Under the pieces are notes generated by a model, which saw only the letters and a list, made by a program, of their open reading frames with translations, made no database searches and was not told where the DNA came from. Both the position numbers and the translations under genes were made by a program. DNA of 41,219 bases from an uncultured Roseiflexus sp. (lineage in GTDB: Bacteria > Chloroflexota > Chloroflexia > Chloroflexales > Roseiflexaceae): assembly GCA_937935075.1 (NCBI GenBank), contig CALGYB010000169.1, positions 1-41,219 of the forward strand, given 5' to 3'. This document shows positions 1 through 7,319 of this stretch, in pieces (the first letter of the stretch is position 1; each line of letters begins with the position of its first letter).

Positions 1-2
1 GG

Positions 3-92
3 TCAGGGAGGGAGCGCGGCGCCTGAGCCGGTCGAAGCGACGAAGGCCCGCTCCTCGTCGCTCACATCGCTGGGATAGGGTTGACGTGTCAT
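3..92 (-). pseudogene. N-terminal remnant of an IS5-type transposase
   Basis: The reading frame starting with ATG at 92 encodes MTRQPYPSDVSDEERAFVA, which resembles the conserved N-terminus of IS5-family transposases (usually ...DVSDEEWAFVAPYL). After about 19 residues the similarity ends and the frame runs into a copy of the TTCGACCGGCTCAG intergenic repeat, with a stop after 29 codons. The Trp usual in this motif is Arg here. It is most simply a dead fragment of an insertion sequence cut by a repeat. The window begins here, so I cannot see whether more of the element lies to the left. The family assignment is from memory of the motif. Confidence 0.4.
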
Positions 93-140
93 ACTGAAAT
101 CATACCACGTGTATCTCTGAAGTGCATAACAGGCTCTAGT

Positions 141-285
141 AACCCCGGTGGGGCTTGCACTTGCCTCAGCGAGGGCTTTCGCCCGCAATGACACGGCGTC
201 CTGTGCGCACTGGCAGTATTGCACAAATGACTGCGCATGAGTATTAGCAAGGGCTTCCGCCCGTAGCGCTACAGGGGTTCCGGTC
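141..285 (-). repeat. Copy of the GGGCGAAAGCCCTCGCTGAGG intergenic repeat family
   Basis: On the minus strand this stretch reads GCGGGCGAAAGCCCTCGCTG followed by GAAGCCCC-like blocks. A second partial block (agggcttccgcccg) lies at 249-263. The same text recurs at 12341-12415 and 29988-30080, always outside genes. It is a dispersed, non-coding, partly palindromic repeat of unknown role. Confidence 0.6.
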
Positions 286-319
286 ACATCACGCCTGCAC
301 TCTCGCTTCTTCCAAGCGA

Positions 320-349
320 TTGACATTCCATGATGCCCGGCGGTATACT
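320..349 (+). promoter_or_regulatory. Sigma-70-type promoter upstream of the YbjN-like gene
   Basis: TTGACA at 320-325 and TATACT at 344-349 are separated by 18 bases. Transcription would begin near 356, giving a leader of about 200 bases before the chosen start at 563. The in-frame ATG at 353 lies almost at the predicted transcription start, which argues against it being the translation start. Confidence 0.6.
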
Positions 350-562
350 CTGATGGAACGACGTCAGCCCGGTTCGTTTCTGATTGGCGTACTCTTCTTT
401 TGTGACAGCCTGTCTTTTGTAGCAGCCTGTCCTCGATTGTCGGCGCCCCGCCATCCGATACGATTTGCGCTGCGCCTGTTCGATCAGCGTTCATCGCCGC
501 GCGATCGGACGCTGTGGGATCGTTCATTCTCAAAACTCAGGCGTGTATGTGTGAGGTGTCGA

Positions 563-964
563 ATGACTGCACCGGATCGCGAGCAGACGCGGGCACAGAT
601 CGGTCATCATCTGCAATTTCTGGGGTACGAAGTCAGTGCAGACGAGAAGACAGTTCTGGCGCGCCACCCAACCAAGCCGAACATCATTATTCAGACGTTC
701 AACGAAGGGGTCCTGTTTACCTCGATCTACGGCTGCGGAGAAGCCGCAGCGCTCGACCGCGCCGGTTTTCTCGAGTTCATCAATGTAGCCAACAGCAATG
801 CAACCATATCTCGCTATTACGCTGGATCGAACGACAATTTCTTTCTGGAAGCCTGGTACTCCGGTGACTACCGGCAGGTCGATTTTGCGCGCTTCGTGAG
901 CCTGTGGGAGATGGACTTCGAACGCCTCAAGCAGGCGCCGGGCATTTCGACGTATCTCACGTAA
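563..964 (+). CDS. YbjN-like small protein
   Basis: 133 residues. The sequence (GHHLQFLGYEVSADEK, IIIQTFNEGVLFTSIYG, FLEFINVANSNA, FFLEAWYSGDYRQVDFARFVSLW) has the alternating strand/helix pattern of YbjN/type-III-chaperone-like proteins, in which two helices pack on a beta-sheet. No catalytic residues are evident and it is probably a small cytoplasmic binding protein. The frame is open upstream to 320, but residues before 563 look non-coding (Arg- and Ser-rich, no conserved pattern). ATG 563 has GAGGTG at 553-558, so this start is preferred. It converges with the STAS gene, with 75 bases and no clear terminator between. Family assignment is moderate; function is unknown. Confidence 0.7.
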   Translation: MTAPDREQTRAQIGHHLQFLGYEVSADEKTVLARHPTKPNIIIQTFNEGVLFTSIYGCGEAAALDRAGFLEFINVANSNATISRYYAGSNDNFFLEAWYSGDYRQVDFARFVSLWEMDFERLKQAPGISTYLT

Positions 965-1039
965 GCAAACGTCGGAACGCCGGTTGTGTCCGTTTTGCGA
1001 TGGTTGTATCAGTATGCGGGCTGGAGCGGATCAGGCGCG

Positions 1040-2296
1040 TCATTGCAGTACGCTCTCAATCCCCTGTTCGAGCGTGCTGTAGGTGGTTACACTGGCAAGC
1101 GCATCGCCGAGTGGCGCGAGCGCCTGCGCAACCTCGGGGCGAATGCCGACCAGCACTGCATTAGCGCCAAGTAATCGGAGCGCGTGGATAACCTTGTTCA
1201 ATCCGCGCGCTACCTCTTCGTCCACCACCGGTACGCCGGTGATGTCGAACAGCACGCGCTGAAAACGTCTGTCAGCGACCGATCGCAGGACGCGGTCGGC
1301 AAGCATGGCGAGCCGTGCGCTGTCGATCGCGCCGATCAACGGCACGACCGCCGACGTGCGAGTGAGCGGCAGCAGTGGAATGCTCATGGCGCGAATGACT
1401 TCGCGCTGCTCTTCAATGGTGGCGAGTTTCTCCTGAAGGTGCATGCGGGCAATCTCGGCTTCAGCACGCGCCGCCTCGGCCACGACGATCTGCTCTTCCA
1501 GGCGCCGGGTTTGCTGCGCGAGCGCCTCGGTCATCTCATTGAACGCGCGTTGCAGGCGCCCGATTTCGTCACGACTGGTGATTTGCAGCGGCGCCATGCT
1601 GCGCCGTTCGCTCATTGCCTGCGCCGCCGCCGCCAGCGCTTCGAGCGGCTGCACCACATGCCGGCGCAGCAGCCAGAGCGCGATGACAGCGGCAAGGATC
1701 AGGACAACATTGGCGCTTCCCAACACCAGATTTGCCATGCTGATTTCGGAGCGCAACACGGTTTCGGTTGCGCGGAATTCTTTCAGCGCAACCGAGGACA
1801 TGGTTTCCGATAGTTGCCCGCTATAGCCCGCCAGTGTGATCAGGGTCGTCGTATGACTGGCGATCGCCTCCTGATCGTTCTCGGTGATGGCAGTTTCGAG
1901 AGAGAGGAACACCATTTCCGCTTCGTTGATCAGACGCATGTAGCGTTGCTGCAACATTTCCTGATCGGCGAGGGTTTCGGCTGCTATAGTGTGCGTCTCA
2001 TCATCAGTCATGAGCGCCAGTTCATTGCGCGCCATGGCAAGATAGACGCGCGCAACAGCGAGTTTGGCGCGAGAACCGGATGTCGCAGCGGCGTGCGCTT
2101 CGGCGAGCGCTCGCGAGATGGAGCTGCTGGCTGCATCGGCGTGGGTGATTCGTTTGATCGTGTGATTGGTGAGATGTTCGATAGACTGGTGGATGTCCTT
2201 GATGACGCGCGAGGTTCCTGCGACCGCACCGATGATCAGGGTTACGATGATCAGCGCTGCAAGCATGACCTTGCCGGTCAGTGAAGAACGGATCAT
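1040..2296 (-). CDS. Membrane-anchored HAMP-STAS protein (RsbR-like)
   Basis: 418 residues. A membrane helix (about 8-27) is followed by a helical extracytoplasmic region of about 160 residues resembling a four-helix-bundle sensor, a second membrane helix (about 188-210), a HAMP linker, a coiled coil (about 255-300) and a C-terminal STAS domain (about 304-418). The STAS part contains FDITGVPVVDEEVARGL and LLGANAVLVGIRPEVAQAL, the signature of RsbR/RsbS stressosome proteins. In classical RsbR the residue after VVD is the Thr phosphorylated by RsbT; here it is Glu (residue 360), and the second phospho-Thr region (RPEIAQT) reads RPEVAQA. So it is probably a membrane sensor feeding an anti-anti-sigma or stressosome-type switch, or a constitutive variant. 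No partner kinase is encoded nearby. AGGAGA at 2302-2307 supports the start. Confidence 0.85.
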   Translation of the reverse strand: MIRSSLTGKVMLAALIIVTLIIGAVAGTSRVIKDIHQSIEHLTNHTIKRITHADAASSSISRALAEAHAAATSGSRAKLAVARVYLAMARNELALMTDDETHTIAAETLADQEMLQQRYMRLINEAEMVFLSLETAITENDQEAIASHTTTLITLAGYSGQLSETMSSVALKEFRATETVLRSEISMANLVLGSANVVLILAAVIALWLLRRHVVQPLEALAAAAQAMSERRSMAPLQITSRDEIGRLQRAFNEMTEALAQQTRRLEEQIVVAEAARAEAEIARMHLQEKLATIEEQREVIRAMSIPLLPLTRTSAVVPLIGAIDSARLAMLADRVLRSVADRRFQRVLFDITGVPVVDEEVARGLNKVIHALRLLGANAVLVGIRPEVAQALAPLGDALASVTTYSTLEQGIESVLQ

Positions 2297-2711
2297 TTCC
2301 TTCTCCTCTCGAGGACCGGAACAATGTGGGGATGGCGCCCATCGCGCGAGGACCGTAGCGTTTTCCGGGTCCCTTGACAGTTCAGCGCCTCAGGACGATT
2401 GTTCGCGTGAACCTGTCATTCGGCGATGGCTCGCTGAAGACGCGAATTGGCTTTGCGTCTCTTTTCGCCCTATTAGTCCGCCACATATGTCCGGTCAATA
2501 GTACAACGTGGTTGCAGACGCACTCATCGTGGAGCGCAGCACATGGTCTATGCTAGTACACGAAATGGAAAAGGTAAATGAGACATTAAGGTCATTAAGG
2601 GGTGGTACCTGTGGGAGTGCAGCACATTGGGGACTTTGCATGCAAAATCCTTGTGCCTTTGCGCCTTTGTGTGCGTTTCCTTGAGATGATCGCTTCAGCC
2701 GAAACGCACTA
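2297..2711. other. Intergenic stretch, no gene recognised
   Basis: About 415 bases between two minus-strand genes. It should hold the promoter of the HAMP-STAS gene, but I cannot pick a convincing -35/-10 pair. Bases 2650-2690 carry a partial copy of the CCTTTGTG/CTTCGTG-type repeat also found at 28061-28141 and 30416-30448. The region around 2460-2600 is AT-richer than its surroundings. No RNA gene recognised. Confidence 0.5.
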
Positions 2712-3980
2712 CTACGCCGGTTCTATCAACGACTGATAGAGACTCTCCACCTGCCTGGCAACAACATTGGGCGCGAAGCGACGCTCTGCCAGGCGGCGCG
2801 CTCCGACGCCAAGCGCGCGGCGCTCGTCGGGTCGTTCGAGCAGTTCTGCCAGGCGACGCGCGAAATCAGAGACAGTTGCCGCCAGGGCGCCGCTTTCACC
2901 GTCGATAATGATGTCGGGTGTGCCACCGGTGGGCATTGCCAGGATGGGCGCGCCGCAGGCGCATGCTTCGAGCAACACGCGGCTCAATGGTTCGCCCCAC
3001 GCCGATGGGAAGAGCAACAGATCGCAGCGCGCCATCAACCGCAACACGTCGTCGTGGTCGATCCAGTCGAGGAAGCGGGCGCGTACCTGAGCGGCACGCG
3101 CCGCGTCTTCCAGCTCCGCCCGTAACGGACCACTGCCCGCAACCACGAGCGTGCAGCGATGGAGCGTGGCGCCTGCCCGTCGCACAATGTCAGCCAGGAG
3201 ATGCGCGCCTTTGTTCCGTTCAAGCTTGCCAACATAGAGGACGAATCGCTCGTCGGGCGGGATGAGGCGCGATGGTGTGGCGATCAGGGCGTCGATTCCG
3301 GCAAGATCGACGATGTTCGGAATGATGTGCAGGCGTTGCGGCTCAACCAGGTCCGCCAGTCTCCCGGCGATGTAGCGACTGCCGGCGATCACGGCGTCTG
3401 CCCGGCGCAATGTGGCGCGACGGCGCGCAAGGTGTGCCAAGATGTACGGAATGGCAGGCAGCGCCGCTGCGCCGCGCAACGGTCCCAGCCGGGCAGGCAG
3501 GTCGGTCGCCAGCGATGCCCACGTCTGACGCGGGTAGGGGATGCGGTCGCCGTGCAATCCGGTGGCGAAATAATCCCAGGGCCAGTGGTCGCGCACGCTG
3601 ATGACCACCGGTGCGCCAAGGCGTTGCCCGGCTATCACAGCGGCTGGCGCAACCTGAACGTGTTGGGCATGGATGATCGTGTCCCGAGGATGACAGGGAG
3701 GCGTTGCACCTGCCGCGACAATCACTTGCGCCAGGCGGGGCCATAACCGCTCATTGCGGACATAGTTGCGCACGAAAGGAATGCGTGGCGCATGGTAGCC
3801 GAAGGCCACCGCTGGCACGCCGAGCGTGTCGCCGGCGGCGCAACCGCGTTGCCCTTCACGGGGGACAATGGCCGTCACCTGATGCCCGCGCGCGATCAAC
3901 GCCAGCGCCAGCGCATATGAGCTCCAGCCAGCGCCGCCGCAACGGGGTGGAAAGACGTCGGTTGGGAGGATGATGCGCAT
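2712..3980 (-). CDS. GT4-family glycosyltransferase
   Basis: 422 residues with a two-domain GT-B fold. The N-terminal half opens with MRIILPTDVFPPRCGGAGW, the usual glycine-rich acceptor-side start with the GGAG element. The C-terminal half has a typical nucleotide-sugar site: FVLYVGKLERNKGAHLL, VVAGSGPLR, then FPSAWGEPLSRVLLEACACG, where the two Glu residues form the E-x7-E motif of retaining GT4 enzymes. It probably transfers a sugar from an NDP donor to a cell-surface or lipid acceptor; the substrate cannot be deduced. It lies 180 bases downstream of the second GT4 gene on the same strand, with a palindromic repeat between. I see no good ribosome-binding site in front of ATG 3980. Confidence 0.85.
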   Translation of the reverse strand: MRIILPTDVFPPRCGGAGWSSYALALALIARGHQVTAIVPREGQRGCAAGDTLGVPAVAFGYHAPRIPFVRNYVRNERLWPRLAQVIVAAGATPPCHPRDTIIHAQHVQVAPAAVIAGQRLGAPVVISVRDHWPWDYFATGLHGDRIPYPRQTWASLATDLPARLGPLRGAAALPAIPYILAHLARRRATLRRADAVIAGSRYIAGRLADLVEPQRLHIIPNIVDLAGIDALIATPSRLIPPDERFVLYVGKLERNKGAHLLADIVRRAGATLHRCTLVVAGSGPLRAELEDAARAAQVRARFLDWIDHDDVLRLMARCDLLLFPSAWGEPLSRVLLEACACGAPILAMPTGGTPDIIIDGESGALAATVSDFARRLAELLERPDERRALGVGARRLAERRFAPNVVARQVESLYQSLIEPA

Positions 3981-4021
3981 ATGAAGGTAAATGAGGGTTC
4001 ATGAAGTCAATTCATACCTGA

Positions 4022-4140
4022 CCGCAGTCGAAGCCGCCATCGTCGTCGCGGTGGTCTGGCGGTCGTTGCCTTCGACAAGCTCAGGCAACGGCGGGGCGGG
4101 TGCGCTTGCGGCGGCTGCGCTTGTCGAAGCCGCCGCCGCT
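4022..4140. repeat. Cluster of TTCGACAAGCTCAG palindromic repeats
   Basis: Contains CGTTGCC (4064-4070), TTCGACAAGCTCA, GGCAACG (4084-4090), a 7-bp stem with the repeat core as loop, flanked by two more partial cores (gtcgaagccgcc at 4027 and ttgtcgaagccgcc at 4121). The same core recurs at 21-38, 7132-7170, 12491-12548 and 36950-36980. It separates the two glycosyltransferase genes and could terminate or stabilise mRNA, which is untested. Confidence 0.6.
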
Positions 4141-4160
4141 ATAACGTCTACTGGCAATAT

Positions 4161-5342
4161 TCAACCTTCTTTCTCACATCCCTGCGCGCTGGTGATCTCC
4201 CTCATAACGCGCTCGAGTTCCTCGCAATGTCGCGCCCACGAGAAATGCGTCGTGACGCGCTCGCGACCGCGCTCCCCCATAGCGCGCGCCTCGTCCGGGT
4301 GGTCGAGCAGATAGGCAATCGCTGCCGCCAGCGCACCGGTGTCGCCTTCGGGGTAGAGCAACCCTTCGATGCCATGGCGCACAATCTGATTGAGCGGCGG
4401 AATGTTGATTGTCACGACGGGCAATGCCGCAGCCATGTATTCGAACACTTTCAACGGCGACCAGAAGAAGCCGGCGGCGCGGAGCGCAGGATGTGCCGCA
4501 GTGTCGAATGGCGCGACCGCCACCGAGGCCTGTGCCAGCAGCGCAGGCACATTATCGTATGGAACAGCGCCGGTAAAGGTGAACTGTTCACGCCAGCGCG
4601 ATGCCAGACGTTCTGCGGCAGTGCGTTGCGGACCATCGCCGATAAACAGGAAGCGGCACACGCGCCCCTGCTCGACGAGAATGCCGCCGGCGCGTACTGC
4701 GTCGAGCACGCCATGCCAGGCGCGAAATGAACCAAGGAACACGACGATCGGCTGTGTGGGGCTGATGACAGGTCGATCAACACGAAAATGTTCCACATTG
4801 GCGCCCCATGGCAGTTCAACAATATGTGTGCGGGGAATGTCGGAAGGGACCGTCGTATGCAGTGGCGTTACAATTCGATCTGCCATGCGGCACTGCGCTG
4901 TCGCCCAGCGGCGCAGCGGAGCGCCCAGCGTATCGTCGAGGCGTCGTTTCAGCACCACCGGCGGATCGATGATCAGCGCGTTGACTTCGAGGATTGAGGG
5001 GATGCCGAACCGTCGGGCGGCCAGGATGCCCGCGCCAGCGAAGTTATAGTACCGCTCCATAATGATGTCGGGTCTCAAGGCGCGCGCCAGGCGCATGATC
5101 AGGGGAATCGTGAGCAGACTCAGGGTTTTGGGAATATCAATGTGGTGCAGGCGCACGTCACCGAAGCGGGATGAAACCGGGCGCGCCAGCGAGGCGATTT
5201 CAAATGTGCTGGAGCGGGAACAAGCAATGACATCGACCCCATGACCACGCCGTGCAAGCCCGCGTGCGACTTCCAGCGTATGGATCGAGCCGCCAAGCGT
5301 GCCCGGAACAGGAATACCGCTGGCGACATAGAGGATCTTCAC
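4161..5342 (-). CDS. GT4-family glycosyltransferase
   Basis: 393 residues, GT-B fold. The N-terminus MKILYVASGIPVPGTLGGS has the GGS acceptor loop. The C-terminal Rossmann half carries IVVFLGSFRAWHGV, FLFIGDGPQR and GFFWSPLKVFEYMAAALPVV, the SPLKxFEYMA donor-site signature of many GT4 enzymes. The first Glu of the usual E-x7-E is not obvious; the second is in FEYMA. Likely role is transfer of a sugar in exopolysaccharide or glycolipid synthesis. The GTG start at 5342 overlaps the stop of the DarA-like gene (GTGA), so the two are translationally coupled and share the promoter near 5617. Substrate unknown. Confidence 0.85.
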   Translation of the reverse strand: MKILYVASGIPVPGTLGGSIHTLEVARGLARRGHGVDVIACSRSSTFEIASLARPVSSRFGDVRLHHIDIPKTLSLLTIPLIMRLARALRPDIIMERYYNFAGAGILAARRFGIPSILEVNALIIDPPVVLKRRLDDTLGAPLRRWATAQCRMADRIVTPLHTTVPSDIPRTHIVELPWGANVEHFRVDRPVISPTQPIVVFLGSFRAWHGVLDAVRAGGILVEQGRVCRFLFIGDGPQRTAAERLASRWREQFTFTGAVPYDNVPALLAQASVAVAPFDTAAHPALRAAGFFWSPLKVFEYMAAALPVVTINIPPLNQIVRHGIEGLLYPEGDTGALAAAIAYLLDHPDEARAMGERGRERVTTHFSWARHCEELERVMREITSAQGCEKEG

Positions 5343-5581
5343 AGGCGCTCGTAGCGTTCGAGGTCCAGCGTGATCGAGAGCGTGCCAGGCGCTGTACTGC
5401 GCACCAGATCGAGCGCGCGATCGACAGCAGCGTCTTCCACGCCAACCAGCAGGGTCGTTCTCCCTTTGCGGAGGAAGCCGCCGGTCGATGCCAGCCGGGT
5501 CACACGAAACCCCTGTTCGACCAGCGCATCGACTGTCGCATCCGCGACACTATCATCGGTTACGAAGATCAGCAACTTCAT
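5339..5581 (-). CDS. Short DarA/PstA-type c-di-AMP receptor relative
   Basis: 80 residues. Residues 1-50 match the PII-like cyclic-di-AMP receptor family well: MKLLIFVTDD, GFRVTRLASTGGFL, TTLLVGVED, and the protein ends with the final strand LDLERYERL. Family members are usually about 109 residues; here the long loop between the third helix and last strand is missing (only STAPGTLSI remains). The Asn of the GNTT motif that contacts c-di-AMP in DarA is Arg (residue 41). It may bind a different nucleotide, bind weakly or act as a fold-only partner. AAGGAG at 5587-5592 supports ATG 5581. The stop overlaps the next gene's start. Confidence 0.8.
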   Translation of the reverse strand: MKLLIFVTDDSVADATVDALVEQGFRVTRLASTGGFLRKGRTTLLVGVEDAAVDRALDLVRSTAPGTLSITLDLERYERL

Positions 5582-5616
5582 GGGCGCTCCTTGGGCTGAA
5601 TACCAGCGTAACGCGC

Positions 5617-5622
5617 ATTATA
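5617..5622 (-). promoter_or_regulatory. -10 box for the DarA-like/glycosyltransferase genes
   Basis: On the minus strand the sequence reads GGTATAATGCG. TATAAT lies about 36 bases upstream of the start codon. The -35 position (GATGCA near 5640-5645) is poor, so activity may depend on an activator or other contacts. Confidence 0.45.
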
Positions 5623-5668
5623 CCAGATTGATCTGCCGCTGCATCATTGTGGCAAAATGCACAAATAT

Positions 5669-5697
5669 TTGACAATCATGGCGCTCGTTGCTATACT
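5669..5697 (+). promoter_or_regulatory. Strong promoter of fabD
   Basis: TTGACA (5669-5674), 17 bases, then TATACT (5692-5697) preceded by TGC (extended -10). Transcription would start near 5704, leaving about 115 bases of leader before the TTG start at 5820. Confidence 0.75.
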
Positions 5698-5819
5698 CCT
5701 GAGTCGTTTTTGAGCGAGCGTCGAAGAATCTCACTCGTTGGTTATTGTCTGCCGTAACGTCAAAAAGACGACGCATGGCAGCCAGCCGCTTGAGCAAACC
5801 CCTTCGTCAGGAGGATCAC

Positions 5820-6812
5820 TTGAATACCCTCGATGATATGAAAAAGCGAATCGCGCTGGTGTTTCCAGGGCAGGGTTCGCAATACGTGGGCATGGGCAGG
5901 GAGTTGTGCGAGGCGTCGCCGGCTGCGCGCCGGGTCTTCGAGCAGGCGGATCAGGTGCTGGGCTTCGAACTCTCCAAACTATGCTTCGAAGGTCCGCAGG
6001 AGGAACTTGACGATACGATCAATGCGCAGCCCGCGATTCTTACGGTGAGTGTTGCGTGCCTCGAGGCGCTCAAGGAGCGTTTTGGTCCCTTCGGGTATCT
6101 GGGCGCGCCCTCTCTTGTCGCCGGTCATAGCCTTGGCGAGTTTACCGCACTCGTTGCAGCTGGCGTGCTCGATTTCGAGGACGCACTCAAGCTGGTGCGC
6201 GAACGCGGTCGGCTGATGAAGGAGAGTGGCGAGCAGCGTCCAGGCGGAATGGCAGCAGTGGTTGGTCTCGATGAAAAGACCCTGGAAGAGGTTGTGGAGG
6301 AGGCTCAGGCGGAAGGAGTTGTCTCGGTCGCCAATGCGAACTCTCCAGGGCAGACGGTGATCTCGGGTGAGCAGCGCGCCTTGCAGCGCGCCATGGAACT
6401 GGCAAAGGCGCGTGGCGCAAAACTCGTCCAACGCTTGCAGGTGAGCATCGCCGCGCATTCGCCGTTGATGCAGAGCGCCTCGGCGCGGTTCGATGAACTG
6501 CTGGATCGGTTCCAGTTGCGCCCGCCGGAAGTGCCGCTGATCGCCAATATCAGCGGGCGCGCGCTGACAACCGTCGAAGAACTGCGGCATGAACTCTCGC
6601 AGCAGTTGACGCGCCCGGTGCAGTGGACGCGCTCGGTGCAGGAGATGGTGTCCCAGGGTGTCGATACGATTGTCGAGGTCGGTCCGCGCCAGGTGCTCTC
6701 GGGGCTGATCAAGCGCATTACGCCCCATGCCAAACCGGTTCCGCTCACCGACGCCGAGGTGGCTCGGTTGGTGACGCAAGCGGAAAGCGAAGAGGAAGGC
6801 TCTGGCATCTGA
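5820..6812 (+). CDS. fabD: Malonyl-CoA:ACP transacylase
   Basis: About 330 residues from the TTG at 5820. It moves malonyl groups from CoA to acyl carrier protein for fatty acid synthesis in the cytoplasm. Visible motifs are LVFPGQGSQYVGMG near the N-terminus, GHSLGEFTALVAAG with the catalytic Ser, SIAAHSPLM with the catalytic His, and VPLIANISG and EVGPRQVLSGLIKR toward the end. The length is normal for FabD. Start choice: AGGAGG at 5809-5814 sits 5 bases before TTG 5820; the frame is open to 5745 but has no ribosome-binding site there, and ATG 5838 is too far from the AGGAGG. fabF follows after 500 bases of repeats, while acpP and fabG are not in the window. Confidence 0.95.
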   Translation: MNTLDDMKKRIALVFPGQGSQYVGMGRELCEASPAARRVFEQADQVLGFELSKLCFEGPQEELDDTINAQPAILTVSVACLEALKERFGPFGYLGAPSLVAGHSLGEFTALVAAGVLDFEDALKLVRERGRLMKESGEQRPGGMAAVVGLDEKTLEEVVEEAQAEGVVSVANANSPGQTVISGEQRALQRAMELAKARGAKLVQRLQVSIAAHSPLMQSASARFDELLDRFQLRPPEVPLIANISGRALTTVEELRHELSQQLTRPVQWTRSVQEMVSQGVDTIVEVGPRQVLSGLIKRITPHAKPVPLTDAEVARLVTQAESEEEGSGI

Positions 6813-6891
6813 TATAATCAGTCAGACATTGAAACATCAAGATGTCAGCGCCTGTCCGAATATGTGAGAGGCGGGCGTTGCAGAAAGGGCT

Positions 6892-6971
6892 TATCCGGAA
6901 AATCGCGCCGGGCAGGTACAGGCAATATCTTCGCCTGCCCGGCGGCGCGTTACGCGGCGATTTTTCGGATA
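6892..6971. repeat. Nested palindrome
   Basis: The outer arms TATCCGGAAAATCGC (6892-6906) and GCGATTTTTCGGATA (6957-6971) pair with one mismatch. The inner arms GCCGGGCAGG (6907-6916) and CCTGCCCGGC (6934-6943) pair perfectly. Transcribed, it would form a long hairpin just after fabD. No T-run follows, so it is not a classical terminator. Confidence 0.75.
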
Positions 6972-6986
6972 GCCGCCAGGTGCAGC

Positions 6987-7020
6987 GAAGCAATCTTTCC
7001 GCCTTGTGGAAGATTGCTTC
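6987..7020. repeat. Hairpin-forming inverted repeat
   Basis: GAAGCAATCTT (6987-6997) pairs with AAGATTGCTTC (7010-7020) across a short loop. It lies 15 bases after the nested palindrome. Confidence 0.7.
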
Positions 7021-7094
7021 GTTGCTTGAACGCTGCGCCATCACGACCGGGATAGATGCTCAATTTGCAAGTTCTTGCCGGCTTGACCCGACTA

Positions 7095-7216
7095 ATAGAG
7101 CGATCAACTAAACCCTGCAAAGACGTGGAGCGGCGAACGTCGGCTTCGACAGGCTCAGCCAACGTTCGCCTGTTAACACAGGCAATTATTGTGTAACATC
7201 CGGTTGATCGCTCTAT
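7095..7216. mobile_element. MITE-like element, copy A
   Basis: About 122 bases bounded by perfect 14-bp terminal inverted repeats ATAGAGCGATCAAC (7095-7108) and its complement (7203-7216). Inside is GGCGAACGT ... ACGTTCGCC (7132-7140/7162-7170) with a TTCGACAGGCTCAG core as loop. A second element with the same layout lies at 12438-12590. It has no coding capacity. No target-site duplication is evident. It might alternatively be an immobile structured repeat. Confidence 0.55.
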
Positions 7217-7319
7217 AAGGTTTGCATTGATGACGCGATGATGTGGGTGGAGAGCAGAGGCTCGAGTAAGTGTCGCGCTGGCTGCCGGATTGCTGCTACG
7301 TGACTGGAAAGGCTCTGCC

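Larger units (their letters stand above)
6813..7319. other. Repeat-filled fabD-fabF spacer
   Basis: About 500 bases with no convincing gene. It holds in order a double-nested palindrome (6892-6971), a second hairpin (6987-7020) and a MITE-like element (7095-7216), described separately. A GGAAAGG ribosome-binding site precedes fabF at 7303-7309. A TATAAT at 6813-6818 has no -35 partner. Confidence 0.6.

Noticed and set aside
320-562. N-terminal extension of the YbjN-like protein
   Set aside because: The frame is open but begins within the promoter, lacks a ribosome-binding site and its translation looks non-coding; ATG 563 has GAGGTG before it.
2598-2612. GGGGTGGTACC on the plus strand, resembling the conserved T-box core
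   Set aside because: No stem I, antiterminator or terminator surrounds it and the plus strand downstream carries only the 3' end of an opposing gene. Probably chance.
2712-5342. Two glycosyltransferases as part of a surface-polysaccharide island
   Set aside because: Only two genes, with no flippase, polymerase or sugar-nucleotide genes nearby.
6813-6818. TATAAT just after fabD as a promoter of a small RNA
   Set aside because: No -35 partner and the downstream region is accounted for by palindromic repeats.
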